Positions 43,222 through 52,242 of a DNA stretch of 64,000 nucleotides are shown here, in pieces; position 1 is the stretch's first letter, and every line of letters begins with the position of its first letter. The position numbers and the translations under genes are program-made. The stretch lies in assembly GCA_016702505.1 (NCBI GenBank), contig JADJDU010000007.1, positions 1 to 64,000 of the forward strand. Direction: 5' to 3'. The stretch is from Microthrixaceae bacterium (GTDB taxonomy: Bacteria > Actinomycetota > Acidimicrobiia > Acidimicrobiales > Iamiaceae). The notes under the pieces were generated by a model. It was not told where the DNA came from. It did no database searches and saw only the letters and a program-made list of their open reading frames with translations.

Positions 43222-44423
43222 TTTGTGCTTCCCCTAGAACTCAAGCATTGCCCCAGGCCGTGTGCGACCGCAGAGACAAGGGCATCCAACGAATACATCT
43301 GCTCGACCAGACGTCGACCGTCTGCGGTCATCTGGTCCGATGTCGAAGTGTAACGGTGCAATGCAATCGCCTTTTGAGCCCATCGGTCGAGGTCGTCTTC
43401 CACCATCAGGTGGATCCCGTCCTCCACATCCAGACCGGCGCAACCCTTGGCCGTGGTGATCACCGGGACTCGATGCGCCAGCGCCTCGAGGATCTTGATC
43501 CGCGTGCCGCTCCCGGCTCGCAGCGGAACCGGCATCATCGTTGCGGCGCCGAACAAGGCGGACATGTCAGGGATGGAACCGGTCACCGAGACGGCCCGGT
43601 CCTGGTGTTCGGTGAGCTCGACCGGCGGGTCGGACCCAGCCAGCACCAAGGTGGCGCCGGGAATCGAAGGCTTCACGGCCGGGAGGAATTGTCGTACCAG
43701 CCAGCGGGCTGCATCGAGGTTCGGAGCGAAGCCGAAGGCCGCCGGGTAGAGCACCAAGGGAGTGGGACGTTGTGAAGGCGGCCTCGGTTCGGGAGGGAGC
43801 TCGTCTAGGACGTTGGGCACCACGTCGACCGGTGCCGATATCGGATACCGCTCGGTCAGGCGCTGCCCGTCCCGCGGGCTGACCGCCCACACGCGGTTCA
43901 CTGCCGCCACCACTGAACTCTCGCGAACGACGGTGCGCTGCGCGACCAGTCGGCGCATCATCACCCGGGGGGCGGTGTCCTCCAGTGCGGCGATCTCTTC
44001 GGCCAAGTCGGCCTCGACGTTCTGGTGGTCGAGCACCACGGGTACGCCGTGTTCGCGGGCGACCTCCAGGTACGGGCTCGTCGACAGCCCGGCCAACACG
44101 ATTGCGTCGGGCCCGAATGCGTCCAGCCAGACCCGCAGGTCGGCAGCCGCCGATGGGTCGAGCCAGGAATCAGAAGGATGACCGGCGGGGTCCCGGACCC
44201 AGGCAGTGTCAGACCCGACGGGCCGCCGCGGCCCCATTGCCGGGTCCGATGACGTCGACCATCCGACCACTCCGGGCCACGGCGGTGAACCTTCGACGCG
44301 GCGATGGCAGATCGAGTGCAGATGGACATCGGCCACCATGGCCAAGGCCCGGGTCACAGCCCTTACCCGCTGGGCGGATCCGCTCCGCACCGCCACGGGC
44401 AGGTCCGAAGCGACGACCAGCAC
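43218..44423 (-). CDS. GT4-type glycosyltransferase
   Basis: 401 residues from GTG 44423. Two Rossmann-like halves of a family-4 (GT-B) transferase. The N-terminal half starts VLVVASDLPVAVRSGSAQRV and has VVLDHQNVEADLA; the C-terminal half has YPAAFGFAPNLDAARWL and the donor-binding GSGTRIKILEALAHRVPVIT with a downstream Glu. It probably uses a nucleotide sugar and a lipid or polymer acceptor. First of the five overlapping genes; a His-rich membrane peptide lies 32 bases upstream and may be in the same transcript. Confidence 0.85.
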   Translation of the reverse strand: MLVVASDLPVAVRSGSAQRVRAVTRALAMVADVHLHSICHRRVEGSPPWPGVVGWSTSSDPAMGPRRPVGSDTAWVRDPAGHPSDSWLDPSAAADLRVWLDAFGPDAIVLAGLSTSPYLEVAREHGVPVVLDHQNVEADLAEEIAALEDTAPRVMMRRLVAQRTVVRESSVVAAVNRVWAVSPRDGQRLTERYPISAPVDVVPNVLDELPPEPRPPSQRPTPLVLYPAAFGFAPNLDAARWLVRQFLPAVKPSIPGATLVLAGSDPPVELTEHQDRAVSVTGSIPDMSALFGAATMMPVPLRAGSGTRIKILEALAHRVPVITTAKGCAGLDVEDGIHLMVEDDLDRWAQKAIALHRYTSTSDQMTADGRRLVEQMYSLDALVSAVAHGLGQCLSSRGSTN

Positions 44424-44455
44424 CCGGGGTCGGGTGGGGAGAACCGACGGTTGGG

Positions 44456-44671
44456 TCAGTGAACGAATGGGGCGGCGTCGTTGCCGAGGCCGAGGTAGGC
44501 GATCACCGCGATGGCGATGATGATCCCCACCACGATCGGGGGCAGCACCCAGGCGTCGCCACCCGACCCGTGATCCCCGTGGTCGTCGTGATGGCCATGG
44601 TCGTCATGGCCATGGTCGTCATGGCCGTGGCCGTGATCGTCGTGAGCGTGATCGTCGTGCCCGGATGCCAT
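44456..44671 (-). CDS. His/Asp-rich small membrane protein
   Basis: 71 residues from ATG 44671. Residues 4-35 are almost entirely His, Asp and Gly (HDDHAHDDHGHGHDDHG pattern), after which a Gly-rich turn leads to one membrane helix (VLPPIVVGIIIAIAVIAYLG) and a short tail. The His/Asp stretch could bind divalent metal (Zn, Ni or Mn). Low-complexity DNA underlies it. It is 14 bases downstream of the MscS gene stop and 32 bases before the GT4 gene, all on the minus strand, so it could be a junction gene of either group. Confidence 0.6.
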   Translation of the reverse strand: MASGHDDHAHDDHGHGHDDHGHDDHGHHDDHGDHGSGGDAWVLPPIVVGIIIAIAVIAYLGLGNDAAPFVH

Positions 44672-44685
44672 GGGTCCAGCCTTGC

Positions 44686-45690
44686 TCAGCGAGCCTGGGC
44701 CGCGCCACCTGGGCGCACGAAGGTCGAGGGCGGCAACTCGACGCCGGCCTCGGTGAGCTTCTCGGCGATGCGGACCCGCAACAGGCGACTCACCCGCCAC
44801 TGCGCCCCGGGGCGGGTCTTGCCCTGGACCCGGATGGTGGCGGCATCGGGACCCAGATACTCGAGACCCAGCACCTCGGGTTGATCGAGCACGTCGGGCT
44901 TGGCCACGTCGGTGGCCCACACCTCCTCGGCCGCCTCAGCGATGATCGCTGCCGCCTTCTCCAGGTCGGCGGTGGGGGCCACGGCCACGTCCAGCACCGC
45001 CCGGGCCCACTGTTGGGACTTGTTGCCCACCCGACGGATCTCGCCGTTGGGGACGTGCCACACCGTGCCGTTCTGGTCACGAAGCCGGGTCACCCTCAAG
45101 GTGACGACCTCGACGGTGCCCGATGCCTCGCCAACGTCGATCACGTCACCGACACCGAACTGGTCTTCGATGAGCATGAACATGCCTGAGAGGAAGTCCT
45201 TGACCATGCTCTGGGCCCCGAAACCGAGAGCAACGCCGGCAACGCCGGCGCCAGCGATGATCGGCCCCAGGTTGAGGCCCAGGGCTCCCAGTATGTAGAT
45301 CACCGCGAACGTCCAGATGACCCCGGTACAGATGCTGCGCAGCACCGCAGCGATGGTCTGGGCCCGGGCCGCGGCCCGCAGGTTCACCTCACCGGTGTTG
45401 AGGAACACCCCCGGGGTCTTGGACCGCAGCTTGGACAGCTTGCCCGACTCCACCGACCCTTCGACCCGGGCCGCGAACCGCTTTATTGCCCGTCTCAGCA
45501 CCCGGTTGAGCAGGAACGCTCCAAGCAGGACGACGACGATCTGCGACAGCGGGCCGGTCAGCCAGTCTGCAGCCTCGGCCCCACCCACCGAATCGGTCTT
45601 TTCGAACACGAACCGACAGACCACTCCCGGGCGTTCGCCGCACGCCTCGAGGAAACGGGCGGCGTCGGCGGGGTCGATCTGGGCGAGCAC
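44686..45690 (-). CDS. Mechanosensitive channel, MscS family
   Basis: 334 residues. N-terminal membrane helices, then the pore-lining segment AGAGVAGVALGFGAQSMVKD, typical MscS TM3 Gly/Ala packing, followed by the beta domain (EDQFGVGDVIDVGEASGTVE) and the C-terminal vestibule domain. It releases solutes under membrane tension. GTG 45690 shares one base with the stop of the FKBP gene upstream, so they are probably co-translated. It lacks any extra regulatory domain. Confidence 0.9.
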   Translation of the reverse strand: MLAQIDPADAARFLEACGERPGVVCRFVFEKTDSVGGAEAADWLTGPLSQIVVVLLGAFLLNRVLRRAIKRFAARVEGSVESGKLSKLRSKTPGVFLNTGEVNLRAAARAQTIAAVLRSICTGVIWTFAVIYILGALGLNLGPIIAGAGVAGVALGFGAQSMVKDFLSGMFMLIEDQFGVGDVIDVGEASGTVEVVTLRVTRLRDQNGTVWHVPNGEIRRVGNKSQQWARAVLDVAVAPTADLEKAAAIIAEAAEEVWATDVAKPDVLDQPEVLGLEYLGPDAATIRVQGKTRPGAQWRVSRLLRVRIAEKLTEAGVELPPSTFVRPGGAAQAR

Positions 45691-46748
45691 TACCCCTCGG
45701 TGGTGGTCGTGGCGTCAGCGGTTGTCGTCTCAGTTGTGGTGGAGGAGGAGTCGCTGGCTGGCGCGGTCGTGGTGGTCTCGGCCGGAGGCGGAGTGATCTC
45801 CACGAGCTTCACCACGAAGATCAGCGGTTCGTTGGCCGAGATGTCGGGACCGGACCCGGCGGCGCCATAGGCCAGATCGGAGGGGATGTTGATCTGACGG
45901 GTACCGCCGACCTTCATGCCCTCGATGCCGTCGGTCCAACCGGGGATCACCGAGGTGAAACCGTCGACGGTGGGCGCATCGGCCAGGGCGGCCTTGATCC
46001 CCACGTCTTCACGGTCCCACGACGAGTCGAACTGGCTACCCGAGAAGCAACCGACGCCCACGTACTCCACCGTGACCAGCGAATCACGCTTGGCGGTGGC
46101 ACCATCGCCGGGGGTGATGTCGGTGGTGGACAGCTCGGTCCACGGCTTGACCGGCATGTCCACCGCACCGGGCTTGCCCTCACGGACCCCAGACGGAAGC
46201 GGGCGGGGCTCGTTGCAGTAGGTGGGTTCTCGGGTCACGGCCACCAGGTCGACCACGAACACCAGGGTCTCATCGGCACCGATCCCCAGGTCGGGGTCTC
46301 CGTCCTCGCCGTAGGCCTGCTCGGCGGGCACGGTGATCTGGCGACGACCCCCCACTCCCATGTCGGCCAACCCGTTCTCCAGACCGGCGATGAGCTGGCC
46401 GGTACCGAACTTGACCACCAGCGGATGGTCCTGGCCGAAGGTGTCCACGAACACGGTGCCGTCAGAAGCCTTGACCCCCACCATGTCGACGGTGGCGAAC
46501 GGTTCGGAGTTGATCAGGCAGGCCTTCTTGTCTGCCTTCTTCAGGTCCTTTTGGGCCAGCTCGGTGACCGGCTCGGCGGCGGCCACCGCCGGCCGAGAGG
46601 TGGGGCGGTCGACCTCGGAGACGGTGCACCCGAGGCCGTCTTTGACCACGGTGCCTTCCAAGGACTTGGACGAATCGCCACACGCGCCGACCAGGAAGGT
46701 GAACGCCAGGATCAGTGCCGCGGCGCGGCCCTTCGGGTTGCAGAACAT
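45690..46748 (-). CDS. Lipoprotein with two FKBP-type peptidyl-prolyl isomerase domains
   Basis: 352 residues from ATG 46748. Signal peptide with lipobox (AFTFLVGAC), so probably outside the membrane. Two FKBP domains: about residues 85-190 (GTGQLIAGLENGLADMGVGG, RRQITVPAEQAYG) and about 210-325 (VTVEYVGVGCFSGSQFD, VIPGWTDGIEGMKVGG, TRQINIPSDLAYG). Each keeps the hydrophobic pocket pattern. The Thr/Ser-rich end is a wall-spacing tail or low-complexity linker. It would speed Pro isomerisation in secreted proteins. The stop abuts the mscS-type start. Confidence 0.9.
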   Translation of the reverse strand: MFCNPKGRAAALILAFTFLVGACGDSSKSLEGTVVKDGLGCTVSEVDRPTSRPAVAAAEPVTELAQKDLKKADKKACLINSEPFATVDMVGVKASDGTVFVDTFGQDHPLVVKFGTGQLIAGLENGLADMGVGGRRQITVPAEQAYGEDGDPDLGIGADETLVFVVDLVAVTREPTYCNEPRPLPSGVREGKPGAVDMPVKPWTELSTTDITPGDGATAKRDSLVTVEYVGVGCFSGSQFDSSWDREDVGIKAALADAPTVDGFTSVIPGWTDGIEGMKVGGTRQINIPSDLAYGAAGSGPDISANEPLIFVVKLVEITPPPAETTTTAPASDSSSTTTETTTADATTTTEG

Positions 46749-46824
46749 GGGCGCGAACCCTACCCAACGGCCGGACCGAGACCCGATCGCGACGGTCGTC
46801 GCATCTAGCTGGCAGGCTGGGTCG

Positions 46825-47664
46825 GTGCGCATTTCCTCCACCGACGGCGTGACCCTGGTGCTCCACCACCTCGGCGGCGAAGGGCCGCCGCTGCTGGTGG
46901 TGCACGCCACCGGCTTCTGTGCCGCCCCGTATCGCCACCTGGTGCCGGTGTTGGGTCAGCGGTTCGAGCTGTGGGGCCTCGATGTTCGCAGCCACGGCGA
47001 CTCCACCGACTCCGAGGACGGTGAGGTGAGCTGGAAGGGCACGGCCCGAGACGTGCTGGCCGCCATCGACGCCATCGACGCCGGGCCCGTGGTCGGCCTC
47101 GGCCATTCGATGGGCGGAGCCAGCCTGCTCACCGCCGAGCTCCACCGGCCGGGCACGTTGTCGGCCATATGGGCGTTCGAGCCGATCGTCTTCCCGACCG
47201 AGTGGATGACCAACCCAGGCCACAACCCGATGGCCGAGGCCGCCCGTCGCCGTCGCCCCGGCTTCGCGTCCCGATCCGAGGCCCTGCACCGCTATGCCAG
47301 CCGTCCTCCGCTGGGCCGGTTCCGAGCCGACGTGCTCCACGACTACGTGGATCGCGGCTTTCGCGAGCTGGAGGACGGCACCGTCACCTTGGCCTGCCGG
47401 CCCGAGCAGGAAGCCAAGGCCTTCGACGCCAACGACAAGACCAGCATCGAAGAGTTGGTAGCGGTGGGGATCCCGGTGAGGGTGGCCCGAGGTGGACGGA
47501 TGCCCGAGGCGGGGCCGGCGGTGATCGCCGGGCCCATCTCCGAAGCCCTACCCGGCGGCGAGCTGGTCACCTTCGACCACCTCAGCCACTTCGGTCCCTT
47601 CGAAGACCCCGACTCCGTGGCCGAGGACGCCTTGGCCTTCTTCGACCGGGTGGCGCCCCCGTGA
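46825..47664 (+). CDS. Alpha/beta hydrolase
   Basis: 279 residues from GTG 46825. Classic fold: oxyanion region LLVVHATGF, nucleophile GHSMGGAS near residue 95 and a final catalytic His in FDHLSHFGPFED. Most like small-molecule esterases or C-C hydrolases; substrate unknown. It is divergent from the FKBP lipoprotein with a 76-base gap, and the leuA leader region follows. Confidence 0.85.
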   Translation: MRISSTDGVTLVLHHLGGEGPPLLVVHATGFCAAPYRHLVPVLGQRFELWGLDVRSHGDSTDSEDGEVSWKGTARDVLAAIDAIDAGPVVGLGHSMGGASLLTAELHRPGTLSAIWAFEPIVFPTEWMTNPGHNPMAEAARRRRPGFASRSEALHRYASRPPLGRFRADVLHDYVDRGFRELEDGTVTLACRPEQEAKAFDANDKTSIEELVAVGIPVRVARGGRMPEAGPAVIAGPISEALPGGELVTFDHLSHFGPFEDPDSVAEDALAFFDRVAPP

Positions 47665-47707
47665 ACTGAGTTGACACCTGCAAGTCGAGGGGTGTTCCAT
47701 TGTGGCG

Positions 47708-47743
47708 ATGCGTTCCGCCAGCCACCTCCTTCTTCTCGTGTAG
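47708..47743 (+). CDS. leuL: Leader peptide of leuA with four consecutive Leu codons
   Basis: ATG to TAG encodes MRSASHLLLLV, 11 residues with four Leu codons in a row (CTC CTT CTT CTC). It begins 44 bases after the upstream gene and 127 bases before the leuA start codon, immediately followed by two hairpins. This is the layout of a transcription attenuator for the leucine pathway. CTT is a minor codon in this genome, which would sharpen the response to low leucyl-tRNA. There is no strong purine site, only GTGGCG before the ATG. Confidence 0.85.
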   Translation: MRSASHLLLLV

Positions 47744-47808
47744 GCGAGTGCCACATACGGCACTCGCCGAAGCTCCTGTGCCTACGGGCCGGGAGCTTCT
47801 TGCGTTTT
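47743..47808 (+). promoter_or_regulatory. Attenuator hairpins between leader peptide and leuA
   Basis: Hairpin one: GGCGAGTGCC (47743-47752) and GGCACTCGCC (47759-47768), ten base pairs, six-base loop, beginning on the last base of the leader stop codon. Hairpin two: GAAGCTCC (47769-47776) and GGAGCTTC (47792-47799), followed by TTGCGTTTT, the only clear T-rich tail here, so it is the likely terminator. A ribosome stalled on Leu codons would mask or free the first hairpin and decide whether the second forms. Confidence 0.78.
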
Positions 47809-47869
47809 CGGGACCAGATCCCGCCTGACCTCCACCGCCAACCCGACACACCCACCGAGAGATGAACCG

Positions 47870-49585
47870 ATGCCTCCCCAGCCCGCCACCCCCAAGAAGA
47901 TGCCGTTCGAGAAGTACGAGCCGTACATCCCCCTCGACCTCGGCGACCGCACGTGGCCGGACAACCGTCTCACCCAGGCGCCGATGTGGTGCGCGGTGGA
48001 CCTGCGCGACGGCAACCAAGCCCTGATCGATCCGATGGACCCGGCCCGCAAACTCAAGATGTTCAAGACCCTGGTGGCCATGGGCTACAAGGAGATCGAG
48101 GTCGGGTTCCCCTCGGCCAGCCAGACCGACTTCGACTTCGTCCGCCAGCTCATCGAAGAGGACCTGGTACCGGCCGACGTCACCATCCAGGTGCTCACCC
48201 AGTGCCGCGAGGACCTGATTCGACGCACCTATGAGTCCATCCGCGGGGCCCGCGAAGCGATCGTCCACTTCTACAACTCGACGTCCACCCTCCAGCGCAA
48301 GGTGGTGTTCGGCCTGGACAAGGACGGCATCACCGAGATCGCCGTCAACGCCGCCAAGCTGTGCCGCAAGCTGGAAGAGGAGATCCCCGACACGCTGGTC
48401 CGCTACGAGTACTCACCCGAGAGCTACACCGGCACCGAGGTGGATTACGCAGTGGAGATCTGTGACGCGGTGGCCGAGGTGATCGAACCCACGCCGGCCA
48501 AGAAGCTGATCATGAACCTGCCGGCCACCGTCGAGATGTACACCCCCAACCTGTATGCCGACACCATCGAATGGTTCCTGCGCACCGTCCGCAACCGTGA
48601 TTCGATCACCCTGTCGCTGCACCCCCACAACGACCGGGGCTGCGCCGTGGCCGCCGCCGAACTGGGCGTGCTAGCTGGAGCCGACCGGGTGGAGGGATGC
48701 CTGTTCGGCAACGGCGAACGCACCGGCAACGTCGACCTGGTGACCCTGGGCCTCAACCTGTTTAGCCAGGGCGTGGATCCGGGCATCGACTTCTCCGACA
48801 TCGACGCCATCCGCCGGGTGGCCGAGTACTGCAACCGCCTGCCCGTGCACGAGCGCCACCCCTACGCCGGTGACCTGGTGTACACGGCGTTCTCGGGATC
48901 GCATCAAGACGCCATCAAGAAGGGCTTCTCTGCCCTCTACGCCGAGGCCGACGCCGCCGGCCGGGGCCGGGACTATGTGACCTGGGGCGTGCCCTACCTG
49001 CCCATCGATCCCGCCCACGTCGGCCGCACCTACGAAGCTGTGATCCGGGTCAACAGCCAGTCCGGCAAGGGTGGGGTGGCCTACATCATGGAGATGGAGC
49101 ACGGCTTCGCCCTGCCCCGCCGCCTCCAGATCGAGTTCTCCAAGACCATCCAGGCCATCACCGAGGACTCGGGCACCGAGATCAGCCCCGCGTCGATGTG
49201 GGACGCCTTCTCGGGTGAGTACCTGCACGAGAACCCCCACTACCGGCTGCGCTCCCACGAGCTGACCACCTCGTCAGATGGTGACAGCAAGATCACCGCC
49301 CAGGTCGAGGTGGACGGTACCCCCGCCACGGTGACCGGTACCGGCAACGGTCCCATCGCCGCATTCGTGGATGCCATCCGCACCCAGCTCGACGTCGACA
49401 TCGACGTGGTCGACTACCACCAGCACTCGCTGGGCGCGGGGGCCGGGGCCACCGCGGTCTGCTACGTGGAGACGGTGGACCGCGACGGCACCACCCGCTG
49501 GGGCGTGGGTATGGACCCCAACACCGCCACCGCCAGCCTCAAAGCCGTCCTAGGCGCAGCCACCCGAGCCCACGTCAACCCCTGA
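47870..49585 (+). CDS. leuA: 2-isopropylmalate synthase
   Basis: 571 residues. It condenses acetyl-CoA with 2-ketoisovalerate, the first step of leucine synthesis. The catalytic barrel starts DLRDGNQALIDPMDPARKLK, the metal-binding SLHPHNDRGCAVAAAELG lies near residue 245, and the C-terminal regulatory domain (about 430-571) binds leucine for feedback (EVDGTPATVTGTGNGPIAAF). The length is that of the actinobacterial form. Control is likely both feedback and the leader attenuator just upstream. The start ATG 47870 matches other actinobacterial LeuA N termini (MPFEKYEPY). Confidence 0.96.
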   Translation: MPPQPATPKKMPFEKYEPYIPLDLGDRTWPDNRLTQAPMWCAVDLRDGNQALIDPMDPARKLKMFKTLVAMGYKEIEVGFPSASQTDFDFVRQLIEEDLVPADVTIQVLTQCREDLIRRTYESIRGAREAIVHFYNSTSTLQRKVVFGLDKDGITEIAVNAAKLCRKLEEEIPDTLVRYEYSPESYTGTEVDYAVEICDAVAEVIEPTPAKKLIMNLPATVEMYTPNLYADTIEWFLRTVRNRDSITLSLHPHNDRGCAVAAAELGVLAGADRVEGCLFGNGERTGNVDLVTLGLNLFSQGVDPGIDFSDIDAIRRVAEYCNRLPVHERHPYAGDLVYTAFSGSHQDAIKKGFSALYAEADAAGRGRDYVTWGVPYLPIDPAHVGRTYEAVIRVNSQSGKGGVAYIMEMEHGFALPRRLQIEFSKTIQAITEDSGTEISPASMWDAFSGEYLHENPHYRLRSHELTTSSDGDSKITAQVEVDGTPATVTGTGNGPIAAFVDAIRTQLDVDIDVVDYHQHSLGAGAGATAVCYVETVDRDGTTRWGVGMDPNTATASLKAVLGAATRAHVNP

Positions 49586-49685
49586 GGTTCACGGGTCCGA
49601 GCTGTTCGAGCGGGGATAGCCTCGCGTCCGAACGTGCTGGCACCCGGGATCGTTCGACGACGTTCGAACATTGAAGGAGACCGTG

Positions 49686-51429
49686 ATGGAATGCAAGGGT
49701 TCCATCTCAGAGGGAGTCCGCCGGCCGCGAGGTCGAGGTCTCGCTCTGATGGCGGGCTTGGCAGTTCTGGTAGCGGCGCTGGCTGGTTGTGACCCAACAC
49801 CGGTGATGCTGCGAGGCCTGGTGACCGCGTCCCAGACCGCGTCACCGGGGGCAGGTCCGGCACCCACCTCGATCGATTACCCCAACACCGGACTGGCCCT
49901 GATTCCGGTCGAGGTCTGGTCTGATGTGTCTGAGACCTTGGTCTATTCCACCCAGACCGACAGCTTCGGCCGCTATGAGGTCCACGAGTCGACCGTGCCG
50001 GCGGGCACCTACCGGGTCCGCATCGGCGCCCGATGGTGGAACGGAGCATCCGACTGGGCGACAGCCACCCCAGTCGCGTTGACCAACACGAGCATCACCG
50101 AGATCAACACCCAGGTCAGCACCGACATCTCCCTCGAAGGGCGAATGCTCGACGACGCCTGGGCGCCATCACCTGGCACATGGGTGCAGGCGCTCGACAC
50201 GGTCGGCAACACGGTCGCCTCCACCATCACCGATCCCGCCACCGGCCGGTTCGATCTCTCGATCCCGACTGCGGGTATCTACACGCTCAAGACGCTGACT
50301 CCTCCCGCCACCGTCGCGGTAGCTGTCGGCGGCACCACTCCCACCGCCTTCGCTGTCGCCAGCGGAAACACCGTCACCGCAGGGTCCATCGACTACGAGA
50401 CCGGCATGAGCATGGCTGCCACGCCGACGCAGGTCGACGCCGGCTTCGCTCATACCTGTGCTCTGATGAGCGACGGCACCATCTATTGCTGGGGTTCCAA
50501 CAACGGCGGTCAACTCGGCAACGGAACTGCCACGGATACCAACACCCCGGTACCGGTCGCCGGAATCACCAACGCCACCAGCATCACCGCCGGCGGCTAT
50601 CACACGTGCGCCACCCTCACCGATGAATCCGTCGTGTGCTGGGGCTACAACGGCGACGGGCAGCTCGGCAACGGCGCCAACATCAACGCCCTCACCCCAG
50701 CGCCGGTAACCGGGATCGCCAACGCCACCAGCATCACTGCCGGATACCTGCACACCTGCGCCACCCGCAGCGATGACACAATCGCCTGCTGGGGCCAGAA
50801 CACCTACGGGCAGCTCGGCAATGGGGGCAACACCAGCACCAACACCCCCGTCCCGGTCACCGGGATAACCAATGCCACCAGCGTCACCGCCGGCACCGAC
50901 CACACCTGCGCCACCCGCAGCGACAACACCATCGCCTGCTGGGGCTACACCAACGCCAACTCCAACCCCGGTCCGTCACCACACCCCAGCGTCAGGTGGA
51001 TGGTCCCACACCTGCGCCACCCGCAGCGACAACACCATCGCCTGCTGGGGGTCCAGCGGCTTCGGACAACTCGGCAACGGAACCAACGCCGACTCCACCA
51101 CTCCGGTACCCGTCACCGGGATCAGCAACGCCACCCGCGTCACCGCCGCGTACTCCCACACCTGCGCCACCCGCAGCGACAACACCATCGCATGCTGGGG
51201 CCGAAACAACTACGGGCAGCTAGGCAACGGGGCAAACACCAACTCCAATACCCCTGTCCCAGTGGCCGGGATCAACAACGCCTCCACCAGCATCTCCAGC
51301 GGCCACGGGCACACCTGCGCCATCCTCACCGACGACACCATCGCCTGCTGGGGCGCCAACGGGTTCGGCCAGCTCGGGGACGGAACCGACACAGGCTCGA
51401 ACGTCCCGGTCGGGGTGTTGCTGCCCTGA
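49686..51429 (+). CDS. RCC1-repeat lipoprotein (frame broken)
   Basis: About 580 residues if the frame is repaired near 50960-50985. A lipobox (VLVAALAGC) anchors it. Residues about 40-230 carry two carboxypeptidase-regulatory-like sandwich domains (FGRYEVHESTVPAGTYRVRI, GRFDLSIPTAGIYTLKTLTP). The rest is RCC1-type propeller blades with the pattern HTCALMSDGTIYCWGSNNGG, QLGNGTATDTNTPVPVAGI. One blade is shortened around the break. The DNA of the blades is itself repeated, which invites recombination or assembly error. A purine-rich GAAGGAGA precedes ATG 49686. A diverged copy of the 3' end lies at 53478. Confidence 0.82.
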
Positions 51430-51441
51430 GCCGTCACCGCT

Positions 51442-51476
51442 GATCCCGGCCAGGGCCTGCCGCCCAGGCCGGGATC
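51442..51476. terminator. Strong bidirectional terminator candidate
   Basis: GATCCCGGCC (51442-51451) pairs perfectly with GGCCGGGATC (51467-51476) across a 15-base loop. It lies between the convergent RCC1 gene and lipoprotein gene. It is absent in the second copy of this module (53711-53740). Confidence 0.75.
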
Positions 51477-51481
51477 TGCGC

Positions 51482-51967
51482 TCAGACGACGGTGACGGTC
51501 ATGGTCTCACCCGAGAGGTCCTCGGTCACCGTGTAGGTACCGGGGGCGTCGATGGTGAAGGTTTCGATCAGGCCACCGGTGATGGTGAACGTGTCGCTGC
51601 TGTCGCCGAACTTCACGGCGTGGATGCCGTCATCTCCGGCTTTGAAGGTGAACAGCTCACCCACCCCCACCTCGAGCTCGGCGGGGTCGAAGCCTCCGTC
51701 TGTGGTGAAGGTGACGGTCTTGTCTGCCGGCGCCTCACCGTCGGTCAGCGTCACGGTGCCGGTGCCTTCCTCGCCACCCTCAGAGCCCTCACCTTCGGCC
51801 TCAGTGGTTTCTGCGGTTTCCGAGGTCGCCCCGTTCTGGTTGTCGTCGGCCGCGGCTGTGGTGGTGGTCTCCTTGGCGTCCTCTGACTTGTCGCTGGAGC
51901 AGGCCGGGGCGCTGAGCAGCAGGACACCGGCCAGGCTGGCGGCGGCGATGGAACGGATATGGTTCAT
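51482..51967 (-). CDS. Cupredoxin-like lipoprotein, copy 1
   Basis: 161 residues from ATG 51967 (site GGGGAG just before). Lipobox LLLSAPAC, then an acidic Thr/Glu-rich spacer, then a beta-sandwich of about 85 residues: FDPAELEVGVGELFTFKAGD, IHAVKFGD, FTIDAPGTYTVTEDLSGE. The form resembles cupredoxins, but the Cys and second His that would hold copper are missing, so no metal centre is expected. A second, diverged copy lies at 53741. The gene is not otherwise recognised. Confidence 0.78.
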   Translation of the reverse strand: MNHIRSIAAASLAGVLLLSAPACSSDKSEDAKETTTTAAADDNQNGATSETAETTEAEGEGSEGGEEGTGTVTLTDGEAPADKTVTFTTDGGFDPAELEVGVGELFTFKAGDDGIHAVKFGDSSDTFTITGGLIETFTIDAPGTYTVTEDLSGETMTVTVV

Positions 51968-52085
51968 CTCTCCCCTTCGTGGGCGCGGCAACCTGCCGCG
52001 ACCGAACGCCGATCATTCCATGCATCTCACCGGTCACCGCGCCATTGGGATGGTCGGCCCGGCAGCGACCCGCCGACAGCCGGGT

Positions 52086-52210
52086 TCAGCGCAGGGTCTG
52101 GGCCAGCTCGCCGAGGATGCGAGCCATCTCCAGGGTCGCCTCGGGGTCGTGCTTGGTGGGCGAGAGGTCCGACACCTGCTCGCCAAGTCGTCGCAAGGTG
52201 AGGGCCACCG
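52086..52210 (-). pseudogene. Truncated copy of the small gene at 54391
   Basis: Only the C-terminal 41 codons remain (LRRLGEQVSDLSPTKHDP, MARILGELAQTLR), ending in TGA at 52086. It is cut at 52210 where the IS element begins. It matches the intact copy at 54391 with only a few differences over about 120 bases, closer than the neighbouring lipoprotein copies are to each other. Confidence 0.85.
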
Positions 52211-52242
52211 TGGAGTTCCCCACGGATCGTGGAGGCCGGGGG

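Noticed and set aside
44560..44660. Repeated GTGGTCGTCATGGCC-type units as a CRISPR or tandem-repeat array
   Set aside because: Units are short, without spacers, and simply encode the His/Asp-rich peptide.
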